From: Symsagittifera roscoffensis
Lineage: Eukaryota > Xenacoelomorpha > Acoela > Convolutidae
Reading direction: 5' to 3'
NCBI RefSeq assembly: GCF_963678635.1
Contig: NC_087069.1
Span: 55,575,175-55,639,174 of the forward strand
Length of the DNA stretch: 64,000 nucleotides
Shown: in pieces, positions 44,559 through 52,480 of the stretch
Position numbering within the stretch: the first letter of the stretch is position 1
Layout of the letters: the number at the start of each line of letters is the position of its first letter
Made by a program: the position numbers and the translations under genes
Notes under the pieces: generated by a model
Seen by the model: the letters and a program-made list of their open reading frames with translations, nothing else
Databases searched by the model: none
What the model was told of the DNA's origin: nothing

Positions 44559-45953
44559 TCACCCCTTGCGTGCTCCCTCCAGAATCCTCCAATCGTGCGT
44601 GGCTTCGTTGGCTGCTGTGACGAACCTGCCAACCGTCATTTCCCTCTTCTCGGCCACTCCCAGCTGCTCCTCAAGAAAATCCCAGATCTGCTTCACCAGA
44701 AGCGGTGCACCTTCTCTTGTCTTCTCCATGGCGTTCTCCAGCCTTGGTGTCAGGAAGGGCCACCTGCCTCTCTCTTGTGTCAGTCGATACATCATCGACT
44801 CCAGCTGCTTTTCCGATGCGGCCACGTTCTTCCTCTCGTTGCTCGGCCCTCTAGATTTACTGGTGGAGCTTGTGATGGTCAACTCCATGTTTCGAAACCA
44901 CAGACTGGTCGTCAGGTGAGTCACCACTGGATGATCGTCCCCTATAATCTGGCTGAGCTTGAGTTGCCTAGCGAAGTTAGATATCTCTAGCAAGAGGACC
45001 TCGACCAATACGATGAGGATGTCAGCCAACTCGTAAAAGCCCCTCAACGCGTGGGACACATCCGCCCACGCCGCCGCGAGTTCTGATCTGCGAAGTCTCA
45101 AGTTCGTAGGTTCCAGTTCCCGATTGGGAGCTGCCATCAGAATACGCCAACCATTCCCTTCTGCTATCAAGATCAAGATCGCATACACAAATTGCAGAGC
45201 GGGAGGCATGCTCGCGTACCCGGGGGACGTCGTGAACGCCACTTTTGTCTTGAAGCCAAATCGTGAGGCAACGTTCTCTTGTACTTCATTCATGGATGCA
45301 AATAATGTCTGGATGGCTTCCCAGATCTTCTTCGGTGTAGGTTCATCACCCTTGAGCTGCTCAAGAAACCCCGTCGCATGCAAGTGATCGTTCATCCCTG
45401 CAAACAGCAGTAGCTCAGGCTCGCAAGGCATCTCCGATTTTATTGCCACCACCAGGGTTAACATCTGGTTTAGCTCCGCTCCCGGCAATGAATATATCAG
45501 AGTTTCCGGCCAAAACAATTTGGGAGACGTTCCCTCAAGGTCCGATCCCGCCACAATGACCACCCTCGCTGCGGCTGGGTCTGCCCTGTCATAAACTGCC
45601 AAGGTTTTGGCCAGCTGCGTATTCCTGCAGGGTTTCCCGTATCTGGGGTCGTTGGCTAATCTCGTACCTTCATACGCGGCGTCTGGTAATTCCATTTCTC
45701 TCGGATCCATCAGCTTGTCCACCACCCTCAACTGTGCTGGAGTGGCCACCCTAATCCTGGCAATGCTGGTTCAGTGTTTGGGAGGCTCCACCACGAGTCC
45801 CGGACTCCCTAATGACTTGAGAGGTCTGTAGTTAATAGGTCCCATCACCGATTTTGTGGGAATCCCAGTCAGATCTGCCGTCTCCATCATTTTCGCTCTC
45901 GAGAAGTGTGTCTCGTGAGCCTTCAGCCAGTCCACGCACTGGTGTCTACCCAA
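44559..45953 (-). CDS. Retrotransposon ORF, second divergent SGNH-like protein
   Basis: The main open part is 45749-44559 (396 aa). The same frame extends upstream to 45953 with one in-frame TGA at 45771-45773. RVVIVAGSDLEG and ELLLFAGMNDHLHA sit about 50 residues apart, the spacing of blocks I and III of SGNH hydrolases (GDS and GxND). Block I has GSD instead of GDS and I see no DxxH block, so catalysis is doubtful. The middle is hydrophobic (FVYAILILIAEGNGW) and the C-terminal half helical. It follows the complete SGNH ORF with a frame change, so it may be a diverged duplicate or only a look-alike. Confidence 0.5.
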
Positions 45954-47446
45954 GTCTTCGTGTACACCCGCTCAAGACCCAAAGCTTTCGCTAACTCCAG
46001 CCTGCATTCCAGGTCTTCCAAGTCCAGCTCCTTGACCTTCTCCACATATTTCGACCTGCTGGTCTCCGCTGGCCTATCCGGCTTCTTCTTCTCCGCCACC
46101 ACCACCGAGGATATTATCGATCCCTGAGGAGTTGATGACGTTGCCTCATCAGCCTCCATGGGCGCGGCGCGCGGCAACTTGGTCCGGCTGTTCCTCGAAC
46201 TGTCTCTAGAATCGGCCATCGCACCCAAGCGACTGGACAAAGCCCTCGGGTTGAAGAAGGGTGGAGTTAGGGGTGGTCCGAATGTGACCTGTGCCGTCTC
46301 TAGCAACTCTGCCTCCAATGCGCTTATGTGCCTTTGGAAGACGTCATTCAACCACTCCACCCCTCTGGGCCTATCAAAGTGAATCCCATCCGAGGATGCA
46401 TCGTCAGGGAAAGCAGATAGCTCCATTTGCTCGGCCACGTCCAACAGCCCAACGGGGAGGACGCTTTTTTGGTGTATCAGCCTGATTATTTCGTTCAGGT
46501 TTCGCAATTTTGTGTTCATCTCCATTGCATTTTGATCCGCTTTCATGTTGTAAGGGATGGTGCACACCGTAAGAATGGCCGGATCCATTTGAATCCGCAA
46601 TTCCTCGAGAATGCAGCTCATCTTGTCGTGCAGCCTCGTCACCTTCCTTGCTTCCCCCCTGGACACGTCATTCGTCCCGACCATCAGAGTCACCGTGTAT
46701 ACTCTTGCCATCCCTAGCATCTCAAGTGTCGCTAGCATCTGCGGCGTCGCGGCTCCAGCGAAGCTCAAGATCCCCGTTTGCCAATGGGACTGGATCCGGG
46801 TCAGCACCCGCAACAAGCTGTCCCCTATGATCAGGTTGACCGCCCCCTCGGGCACACGTGGCTGCGTGAGGTATTCCACCCAAGCCGCGTCATGGAAGCA
46901 ATCTCTCCTGTCTCTCTGCGCCGTGGTCCAGTTCATCCGATTGTGCCTGTGGTATCTACCTTCCGTATTATTCTTGTAACTCGAGATTACCACACTCCTG
47001 ACAGGTTGCTCCCCCCAAGTCGAGGGTAAGTCCACTCTTGCTGGACTCTCGCGACTCCTTAGCTGCAGCCGCTCGTGCAACTCTTTCAGTCGTGACGAGC
47101 TACCACTCACCTGACTACCACCCGGGGTCGAACTTGGTGTATATCCACGCAGCGCGACGTCCATCAACGGGCGTATTACTTGTGTCTCTAGACCACGTAG
47201 GGAGGACGCTGATTCAGACGGTATCCACACCTCCAACCCTTCGTTCATATGTTCTTCAGCCGCGCGATCGAGGTTAAATCGTCCCTTCGACCTAGGAGCT
47301 TCATCCACCTCCATACGTGACTCTGGTCTTGAGCCGGTCACCACCCGCTCTTTGGGCCTAGCCCGTTTCTGCATGTCGAGCTCGCGTTGTCGTTGCTGGA
47401 TCCTTTCAAGCTCCGACTTCAGCTGCTCGCAATTCGCGGCATCCAT
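45923..47446 (-). CDS. Retrotransposon-encoded SGNH/GDSL hydrolase, 507 aa
   Basis: Residues 1-30 are helical and Gln/Arg/Glu-rich, continuing the coiled region of the upstream ORF. At about 200-375 lies an SGNH hydrolase fold: block I NLIIGDSLLRVL (catalytic Ser), block II with Gly in SFAGAATPQM, block III VTLMVGTNDVSR (Asn), block V SSDGIHFDRP (Asp and His). All four signature residues are present, so an esterase/lipase or acetylesterase activity is possible. Esterase domains are known from some non-LTR retrotransposons, where their role is unsettled; in an LTR element one is unusual. The C-terminal 130 residues are polar. The upstream 213-aa ORF joins in another frame. Confidence 0.75.
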   Translation of the reverse strand: MDAANCEQLKSELERIQQRQRELDMQKRARPKERVVTGSRPESRMEVDEAPRSKGRFNLDRAAEEHMNEGLEVWIPSESASSLRGLETQVIRPLMDVALRGYTPSSTPGGSQVSGSSSRLKELHERLQLRSRESPARVDLPSTWGEQPVRSVVISSYKNNTEGRYHRHNRMNWTTAQRDRRDCFHDAAWVEYLTQPRVPEGAVNLIIGDSLLRVLTRIQSHWQTGILSFAGAATPQMLATLEMLGMARVYTVTLMVGTNDVSRGEARKVTRLHDKMSCILEELRIQMDPAILTVCTIPYNMKADQNAMEMNTKLRNLNEIIRLIHQKSVLPVGLLDVAEQMELSAFPDDASSDGIHFDRPRGVEWLNDVFQRHISALEAELLETAQVTFGPPLTPPFFNPRALSSRLGAMADSRDSSRNSRTKLPRAAPMEADEATSSTPQGSIISSVVVAEKKKPDRPAETSRSKYVEKVKELDLEDLECRLELAKALGLERVYTKTWVDTSAWTG

Positions 47447-48060
47447 AGCACCCTTTCTGCCTGTAGCTGATCAGCTTTCAACATGTCCAATTCCCTCCGC
47501 GCTTGATCCCTCTCAAGTTTTGCCTGATCTCTTTCGAGCACCGCTTGATCCCGGTCGAGGTTCGCCTTGTTCCTCTCCCGCTGAGTCCTCTCAAGCTCTC
47601 TCTTCATAATACTGACGTCCGGATACGCTTCCCCCGTTTGCTGTGCCCGTGACATCAATGGTGTCTTGCTCGTGCTCTGACCCGTGGATCTGACTGATGG
47701 TCTGACCGGCAGTGGGAACTCCCCTGCACCATACTCAGTATTGTTACTCAAGCCAGGGTTCCTTGCCAAATCGAACCCCCTTATTGCTCCATCCACGTTC
47801 CAGGACAGCCACCTGGTTTGCTCTTGATTGGATATTCCATCAGTGGTGCAGCCTACCATCAAAACCGCTTCTGTCGCAGACTCCCGACACTCACCCTGTT
47901 CCTCCAACTGGAGGATGGCATTCAACATCACTGCCATTCTCTCGTCCACTTGAGTGTAATCCAGGTCCATCAGGCGTCTGTACAATTCGTCAAGTGTGGG
48001 TTTTTTCAAAGCCGATGGCATGGACTTCCAGAATCGATCTGCCATTTTCGTGATTTCCAA
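47419..48060 (-). CDS. Retrotransposon ORF, 213 aa, with charged heptad repeats
   Basis: It begins MEITKMADRFWKSMPSALKK. A folded-looking 80-residue part has DELYRRLMDLDYTQVDERM. Residues about 150-205 form a charged repeat of seven (LDRDQAV, LERDQAK, LERDQAR), expected to be a long single helix or coiled coil. The last ten residues are out of register with the next ORF, which resumes the helix (CEQLKSELERIQQRQREL) in another frame. The two ORFs were probably one protein of about 700 residues, split by a frameshift near 47430. It could be a structural, Gag-like scaffold for the hydrolase. Confidence 0.5.
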   Translation of the reverse strand: MEITKMADRFWKSMPSALKKPTLDELYRRLMDLDYTQVDERMAVMLNAILQLEEQGECRESATEAVLMVGCTTDGISNQEQTRWLSWNVDGAIRGFDLARNPGLSNNTEYGAGEFPLPVRPSVRSTGQSTSKTPLMSRAQQTGEAYPDVSIMKRELERTQRERNKANLDRDQAVLERDQAKLERDQARRELDMLKADQLQAERVLWMPRIASS

Positions 48061-48507
48061 GTGATCTTGCGTATTAGCAACTTGAGTTTTACCTGAGCAA
48101 CTTGAGTATTAGCAACTTGAGTTTACCTTAGCAACTTGAGTTTGCTTCTTGAGATATCGTTCAATTTGCGTTCTCTTTCTTCAATTGAATACAGTTGGGT
48201 AGTCAATTTGACTTTACCAAATCAATTTGAAAATAACACCCAATTTTTAGACCGACAGGTTGTGTTCCTAACCTAAAAACCCCCTTTACTACTATAGTTA
48301 AAACCCTTTCCTATTCGTCCTATTAAAATAGTTCAATTGGAAATTTTCTAAAAACATGCAGATTCGTTTTATATTTTAGCACCATCAATCATTTAAAATA
48401 TTAATTGTCATGCCAATCACCTCTAAGATTCTTTACCTGTTTTAAACCCCCACACTTAACTTGAGATTCTTCCCTCATGCCCAACTCGAGACCACCGCGT
48501 ACCCGAC
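48061..48507 (-). other. Non-coding spacer with CTTGAG repeats
   Basis: This stretch separates the pol-macrodomain block from the 3' ORFs. Between 48068 and 48160 the motif AGCAACTTGAGT is repeated four times with 15-25 bp spacing. The rest is AT-rich (48160-48450). A promoter or processing site for the 3' ORFs could lie here; none is identified. Confidence 0.5.
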
Positions 48508-49305
48508 TCAGGCGATGCTCAAGTAGTATTTCTTGTGAAGATGCACCATTATCTCAGTTTCTGCGAAGACCACGTGTAGGATAGCGTACAATTCCCTTGG
48601 GCTCAATTTGCCCCTGTTTGGGTCATACACCGGCATTGAGACCTCCGTTATCCCTCTTTCAATCATGAAATCTCGTAGTCTTGTTAGTACCAACATCACG
48701 TGTTCGGGATCGATCGTGTTCCTGTCATTGACCCTCGTCACTAGGAAGCACAGGTATTTGCCCGGGAGTTGTGCTACTGATGGTGGAAGCGCTGCCATTC
48801 CTCCCAGTCCTGGTCTCTGTTTAAACAGACACTCCACGTTCTGGTACTCTCTTTTGAAGTCAGCTTCCAGTCTTGATTTGAAACTCATGTCCGCCGTGAT
48901 ACAGATTGCGCTAGTCCTGTCTGACAGAATGAAGTCACTATCCGTTATCAGGATATTTTCTGAGTATTCGTTTGGTATTTCAAACTTCGTTTTGAAATTC
49001 CGTCCTATGGTAGGCTCGGCCTCCTCCCTTTCCAGTTCCAGTCCACACTTTTCTCTCACTTCTCTGAGTTTCTTTATCATCAAATTTTCGGTGTGGTTAA
49101 GTCCTACCCCCATTCCCCGGACAAAAATATTTATCGACGTCCCCGTCGATGATGCTGGGTCTGAATTATCTGGCGGAATGTCGAGCGGGCTGTCTGTTGC
49201 CGTCCAGCCGAAAAGAGGATCCTCCGTTTTCATGTACTTCCCCGCTGATATGTCAACTTGCTGTATGCTCTGTCCATCCTCGCTTTCGTTCTTGACATCG
49301 CGCAT
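48508..49305 (-). CDS. Retrotransposon-encoded macrodomain protein, 265 aa
   Basis: The ATG follows directly on the TAG (49306-49308) of the integrase frame and is in the same frame. Residues about 1-120 are polar. From about 120 the sequence follows a macrodomain: SDRTSAICITADMSFKSRLE (the adenine-side Asp and the usual hcvsaD pattern), EADFKREY, KQRPGLGGMAALPPS, then YLCFLVTRV, LTRLRDFMIERGITEVSMPV, and ILHVVFAETEIMVHLHKKYY. Macrodomains bind or remove ADP-ribose; viral ones counter host ADP-ribosylation. Some usual glycine positions are replaced (DMSFKS for DMxxGxG), so binding needs testing. It was probably the C-terminal domain of a longer Pol protein. Confidence 0.7.
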   Translation of the reverse strand: MRDVKNESEDGQSIQQVDISAGKYMKTEDPLFGWTATDSPLDIPPDNSDPASSTGTSINIFVRGMGVGLNHTENLMIKKLREVREKCGLELEREEAEPTIGRNFKTKFEIPNEYSENILITDSDFILSDRTSAICITADMSFKSRLEADFKREYQNVECLFKQRPGLGGMAALPPSVAQLPGKYLCFLVTRVNDRNTIDPEHVMLVLTRLRDFMIERGITEVSMPVYDPNRGKLSPRELYAILHVVFAETEIMVHLHKKYYLSIA

Positions 49306-50919
49306 CTATTTTAATATCCTCAGGTTCGTATTCTCCCTCCTCTCTATCTCACTCTGTTCTAAATCCATCTCCTGTTCCGGTGTCGAGTAGTCTTCCTGCG
49401 GGTAGTGTTCATAATCATCGATGATCCGCCATTCACCATCTGCCGTTAGCTCGCCCACACTTATTAGTTCTTTACCTAGGTCATCGGGCTGTATTTTGTC
49501 GATCAGGAAATTGTCCCCATACCTGTTGTACCTCATGCCTGAGGGTTTGCAATTGCCACTCTTTGTCCCCGCAGGTATTGACAAGTCTGGTTCAGTCCAC
49601 CTCGGCACCTCACCTTGCTCCGGATCGTTCCAATCTTCTTCCAAAAAAGATTCCGCTTCAGAGACCGCGTCTATTTTTTCATTGTCATCCAAACTCAAGT
49701 TCTCATTGCCATCATTCCTATCTCTGGTGCCTTTTTCATTCACTTCACATGCTGGTTCCACCAGTAGGTACTCTAGTCCCTCCATGTCCTTTGATATACA
49801 CCAGTCATCTGGGGATGGGACATGAGGCTTCAGGTTCTCATAATGTGCTGCTCGCCCAGTACTCAAGCGGTAGAACCGTCCTTGTTGATGTACTTCAGTT
49901 ATCATGAATGGTCCTCTCCATTTCTTGAGTAGTTTCTTCGTCCCTTTGGGCGGTATCACATTCTGGAAAACCCACACATACTGGCCCACTTCATATGGCT
50001 TCGCCTGTAATATTTTTTCATCATATTTCTTGCGCTGTCTCATTTGTGCCTGCGCAGTTTTCCTCCTGCATAGCTCGTTTATTTCCTGCTGTCTCCTGAT
50101 CACCTCTTTCACATAAGCTTGAGGCGACGTCCTCTTTCCTTCATACTCCGGGTAAAAGAACGTCAGGGGCGTCGCTCTCTCTTTGCCTGTCAACATCATG
50201 AATGGACTGATTCCCGTCGTTGAGTGTTGAGTACTGTTGTATGCCCCTACGACTTGAGGCAGATACTTATCCCAGTCCGTCATGTATCTAGAGCAGTATA
50301 CCCTCAGCATGTTCACCAATGTTCTATTCTGTCTCTCTACCAGCCTGTTGGTCTGAGGATGGTAAGTCGTTGAGTGTGCTTGAGCAATGTGTGACCTCTT
50401 CATTAATTCCTTAGTCAAGTCCCCCACAAAGGCCTTGCCGTTGTCTGACTGAAAAGTCATTGGACAACCATACCTTGATATCCAATGAGTTATCAAGTGG
50501 TCACAAGTCTCCTCTAACGAAGCTGTTTGACACGGCACTGCTTCTGCCAGTTTTGTGAAGTGATCAATTATAACCAGAATCTGGTTATACCCCGACTCCG
50601 TCATACAGATCTTCTGGTGGTCTATTTGCACCACTTCATTACATTCCGAGCTTTCCACCGACTTGAGTGGGAATTTCATCTTCCTTGGGTCTTTCACTTG
50701 CAAGCATGCCAGGCATGCATTCACCCACCTCTCACAGGCTTTCCTCAATCCTGGCCAATCGAACCTGTGAAGTATTCTTTGTTGCACTTTGTCTATCCCC
50801 TGGTGCCCCATTTGATCATGTGTTCTGAACAGCACCTCTGTCTGATATAATTGTGGTAATATGATGAGGTTGTGCTTGTGTAGTATCTTGTCTTCGTCTT
50901 TTCTCTTGCATGCTACCAC
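49306..50919 (-). CDS. Ty3/gypsy integrase with GPY/F-type tail, 537 aa
   Basis: The zinc-binding HHCC region is near residues 30-75 (HDQMGHQGIDK, then CERWVNACLACLQ). The catalytic core has Asp in VVQIDHQKI, Asp in FQSDNGKAF and Glu in LVERQNRTLVN, the DD35E arrangement. YHPQTNRLVERQN is the usual surrounding motif. A GPY/F module follows (KKLLKKWRGPFMITEV, FYRLSTGRAAHYENLKPH). The acidic C-terminal 150 residues lead to the TAG at 49306-49308, after which the macrodomain frame continues. At the N-terminus the preceding linker ORF ends 5 bp upstream in a different frame, indicating a frameshift near 50930. Confidence 0.85.
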   Translation of the reverse strand: MVACKRKDEDKILHKHNLIILPQLYQTEVLFRTHDQMGHQGIDKVQQRILHRFDWPGLRKACERWVNACLACLQVKDPRKMKFPLKSVESSECNEVVQIDHQKICMTESGYNQILVIIDHFTKLAEAVPCQTASLEETCDHLITHWISRYGCPMTFQSDNGKAFVGDLTKELMKRSHIAQAHSTTYHPQTNRLVERQNRTLVNMLRVYCSRYMTDWDKYLPQVVGAYNSTQHSTTGISPFMMLTGKERATPLTFFYPEYEGKRTSPQAYVKEVIRRQQEINELCRRKTAQAQMRQRKKYDEKILQAKPYEVGQYVWVFQNVIPPKGTKKLLKKWRGPFMITEVHQQGRFYRLSTGRAAHYENLKPHVPSPDDWCISKDMEGLEYLLVEPACEVNEKGTRDRNDGNENLSLDDNEKIDAVSEAESFLEEDWNDPEQGEVPRWTEPDLSIPAGTKSGNCKPSGMRYNRYGDNFLIDKIQPDDLGKELISVGELTADGEWRIIDDYEHYPQEDYSTPEQEMDLEQSEIERRENTNLRILK

Positions 50920-50923
50920 CCCG

Positions 50924-51595
50924 TCAGTCGTGTGATAGAGTAACTCTTTCCTCTTTTTGTAGAACTGGCTCAGGATCTTTCCCAGTTCGGATCCATTTAG
51001 AGAGATTGCTTGTCATCTTGTCATTCTTCTGGGCTCTTATCAGGTCCGACAGCCTATATCTCGCTTTGACATGTTCCTTCAGCGCCATGATCTGCCCATT
51101 CATCTCCCCAGGGTTGTGGACGTCGTCATTCAGCTTCACGCATACTATCCTCCTTACCACCTTCATGTCGTCTTCCGGCACCAGATTTGTTCTCACATTT
51201 GAATTGCATGATAGCTCCCTGAATGGCTTCCTCGAAACTGCAATCCTTTCAAGTTCTTCACCACCTCGTATTTCCTGCACGTCCAAGTTGACGGTTCCTG
51301 AGGACGGATCTGTTTGTAATTCCCTGTCGTGGTCTCTAATGTTTTCTTCTGCCAATATCATGCAGAGACTATCTTGATTGTCACTGCTCGCTTCCGAGTC
51401 CTCATCCCACATTTCACACTCCCCGGACAAACTTTCTCCTTCAGTGTTTTCTTCTTCTGTGGACGTGGACCGCTCCCCGGACTCTTGACCTGGTCCCAGG
51501 TATTCAGCTTCTTCCTTGAATTCCACTCTCTTTCTCCTGACTCTAGTCTGTTCAAGTAATTCAGCTGGGATCTTTTCAACCAGTGACTGCACCAC
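50924..51595 (-). CDS. Pol linker region between RNase H and integrase, 223 aa
   Basis: The frame is acidic and Ser-rich (EYLGPGQESGERSTSTEEEN), with a folded-looking end (MNGQIMALKEHVKARYRLSD, then DLIRAQKNDKMTSNLSKWI) as seen just before the integrase zinc domain in Ty3/gypsy Pol. It is separated from RNase H by a perfect 16-bp tandem duplication at 51611-51642, and from integrase by another frame change. It is not an independent gene. Confidence 0.6.
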   Translation of the reverse strand: MVQSLVEKIPAELLEQTRVRRKRVEFKEEAEYLGPGQESGERSTSTEEENTEGESLSGECEMWDEDSEASSDNQDSLCMILAEENIRDHDRELQTDPSSGTVNLDVQEIRGGEELERIAVSRKPFRELSCNSNVRTNLVPEDDMKVVRRIVCVKLNDDVHNPGEMNGQIMALKEHVKARYRLSDLIRAQKNDKMTSNLSKWIRTGKDPEPVLQKEERVTLSHD

Positions 51596-51610
51596 TTCCT
51601 TAGTCTGTGC

Positions 51611-51642
51611 ACATACCGTTAGTCACACATACCGTTAGTCAC
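51611..51642. repeat. Perfect 16-bp tandem duplication in pol
   Basis: ACATACCGTTAGTCAC occurs twice in direct succession (51611-51626 and 51627-51642). Sixteen is not a multiple of three, so the duplication changes the frame; the stop ending the RNase H frame lies inside it (51619-51621). It is either a real slippage mutation or an assembly artefact. Confidence 0.85.
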
Positions 51643-52464
51643 CTTCGAGGTATTTCTATCACTAGCTGTGCCGCTCTTTCGCACTATTGTGACCTCAGGT
51701 TCCTCCTTACAGTTTTCTTGAATCACGGGTTTATCATCTGCTAGTTTCTCGAGTAACCCCTTTAAGTCTTCGTCTATTTGTGCTTCCCCCGTCTCTACCT
51801 GGTTGAGATCGTAGCCTTTTGCTTTGAGCGTCTCCCTCACGATCTTTGACTTGAGCATTATTCCTATCGGCATCCCTCGGTTCTTTCTCAAGATAGTTTC
51901 TTTCGTAGTTTCGTTTGGTAACTCGCGGTGATCTTCTATTGGTTTGCCTGATTTGTCCAACCATCTCGTGAGAGGAAGACTGTCATACGTTTCCTTGTCC
52001 ATGAAGGAGAAGCCATCTTTGATCTCAGGCCTATCTGCCTCCCTCTGTTCTTGTCTCTCGTAGAACCTCGTCTTTTTGCTCAAGCTGTCAGCATTTTGAT
52101 GTTTGTCTCGTGTTCTGTGCTCAATTATCATATTGTATCCGTCCAGGCGAACTATCCACCTCCCAATGTAAATTTGGTCCATTGAGTACGTCTTCAGCCA
52201 GCTTAGTGCCCGGTTGTCGACTCGCAACTTGAATGGCTCACTGCCTAGGTATGCCCTATATTTCTCGACAAAGGTAACCACCGCGAACATCTCTGCTTTC
52301 GGTGCTCCGTACTTCATTTCCGTTTCACTTAGGACTTTGCTCCCGTACGCTATTGTTCTCAAGACTGTCTTCCCGTTCCACTCTTGTTCTTGGTGGAGTA
52401 TTCCAGATATCGCTACTACCGACGCGTACGTATCCAGTACGTACATCCCCTTTTCTGTTGGCAT
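51619..52464 (-). CDS. Retrotransposon RNase H region, 281 aa
   Basis: The frame opens MPTEKGMYVLDTYASVVAIS, where the first catalytic Asp of the Ty3/gypsy RNase H (usually LxTDAS) appears as LDTYAS, one Asp short. It continues with VLSETEMKYGAPKAEMFAVV (catalytic Glu), FKLRVDNRALSWLK (catalytic Asp) and RDKHQNADSLSKK. The altered DTY may weaken the active site. The rest (EIKDGFSFMDKETYDSLPLT) is linker. It begins after a frame change at the end of the RT ORF. Confidence 0.75.
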   Translation of the reverse strand: MPTEKGMYVLDTYASVVAISGILHQEQEWNGKTVLRTIAYGSKVLSETEMKYGAPKAEMFAVVTFVEKYRAYLGSEPFKLRVDNRALSWLKTYSMDQIYIGRWIVRLDGYNMIIEHRTRDKHQNADSLSKKTRFYERQEQREADRPEIKDGFSFMDKETYDSLPLTRWLDKSGKPIEDHRELPNETTKETILRKNRGMPIGIMLKSKIVRETLKAKGYDLNQVETGEAQIDEDLKGLLEKLADDKPVIQENCKEEPEVTIVRKSGTASDRNTSKVTNGMCD

Positions 52465-52480
52465 CCCTAGTACTCTTTCT

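Noticed and set aside
47400-47450. Programmed frameshift between the 213-aa and 507-aa ORFs
   Set aside because: GAAAGGG near the junction is not a standard slippery heptamer and other junctions in this copy are plainly damaged, so simple mutation is likelier.
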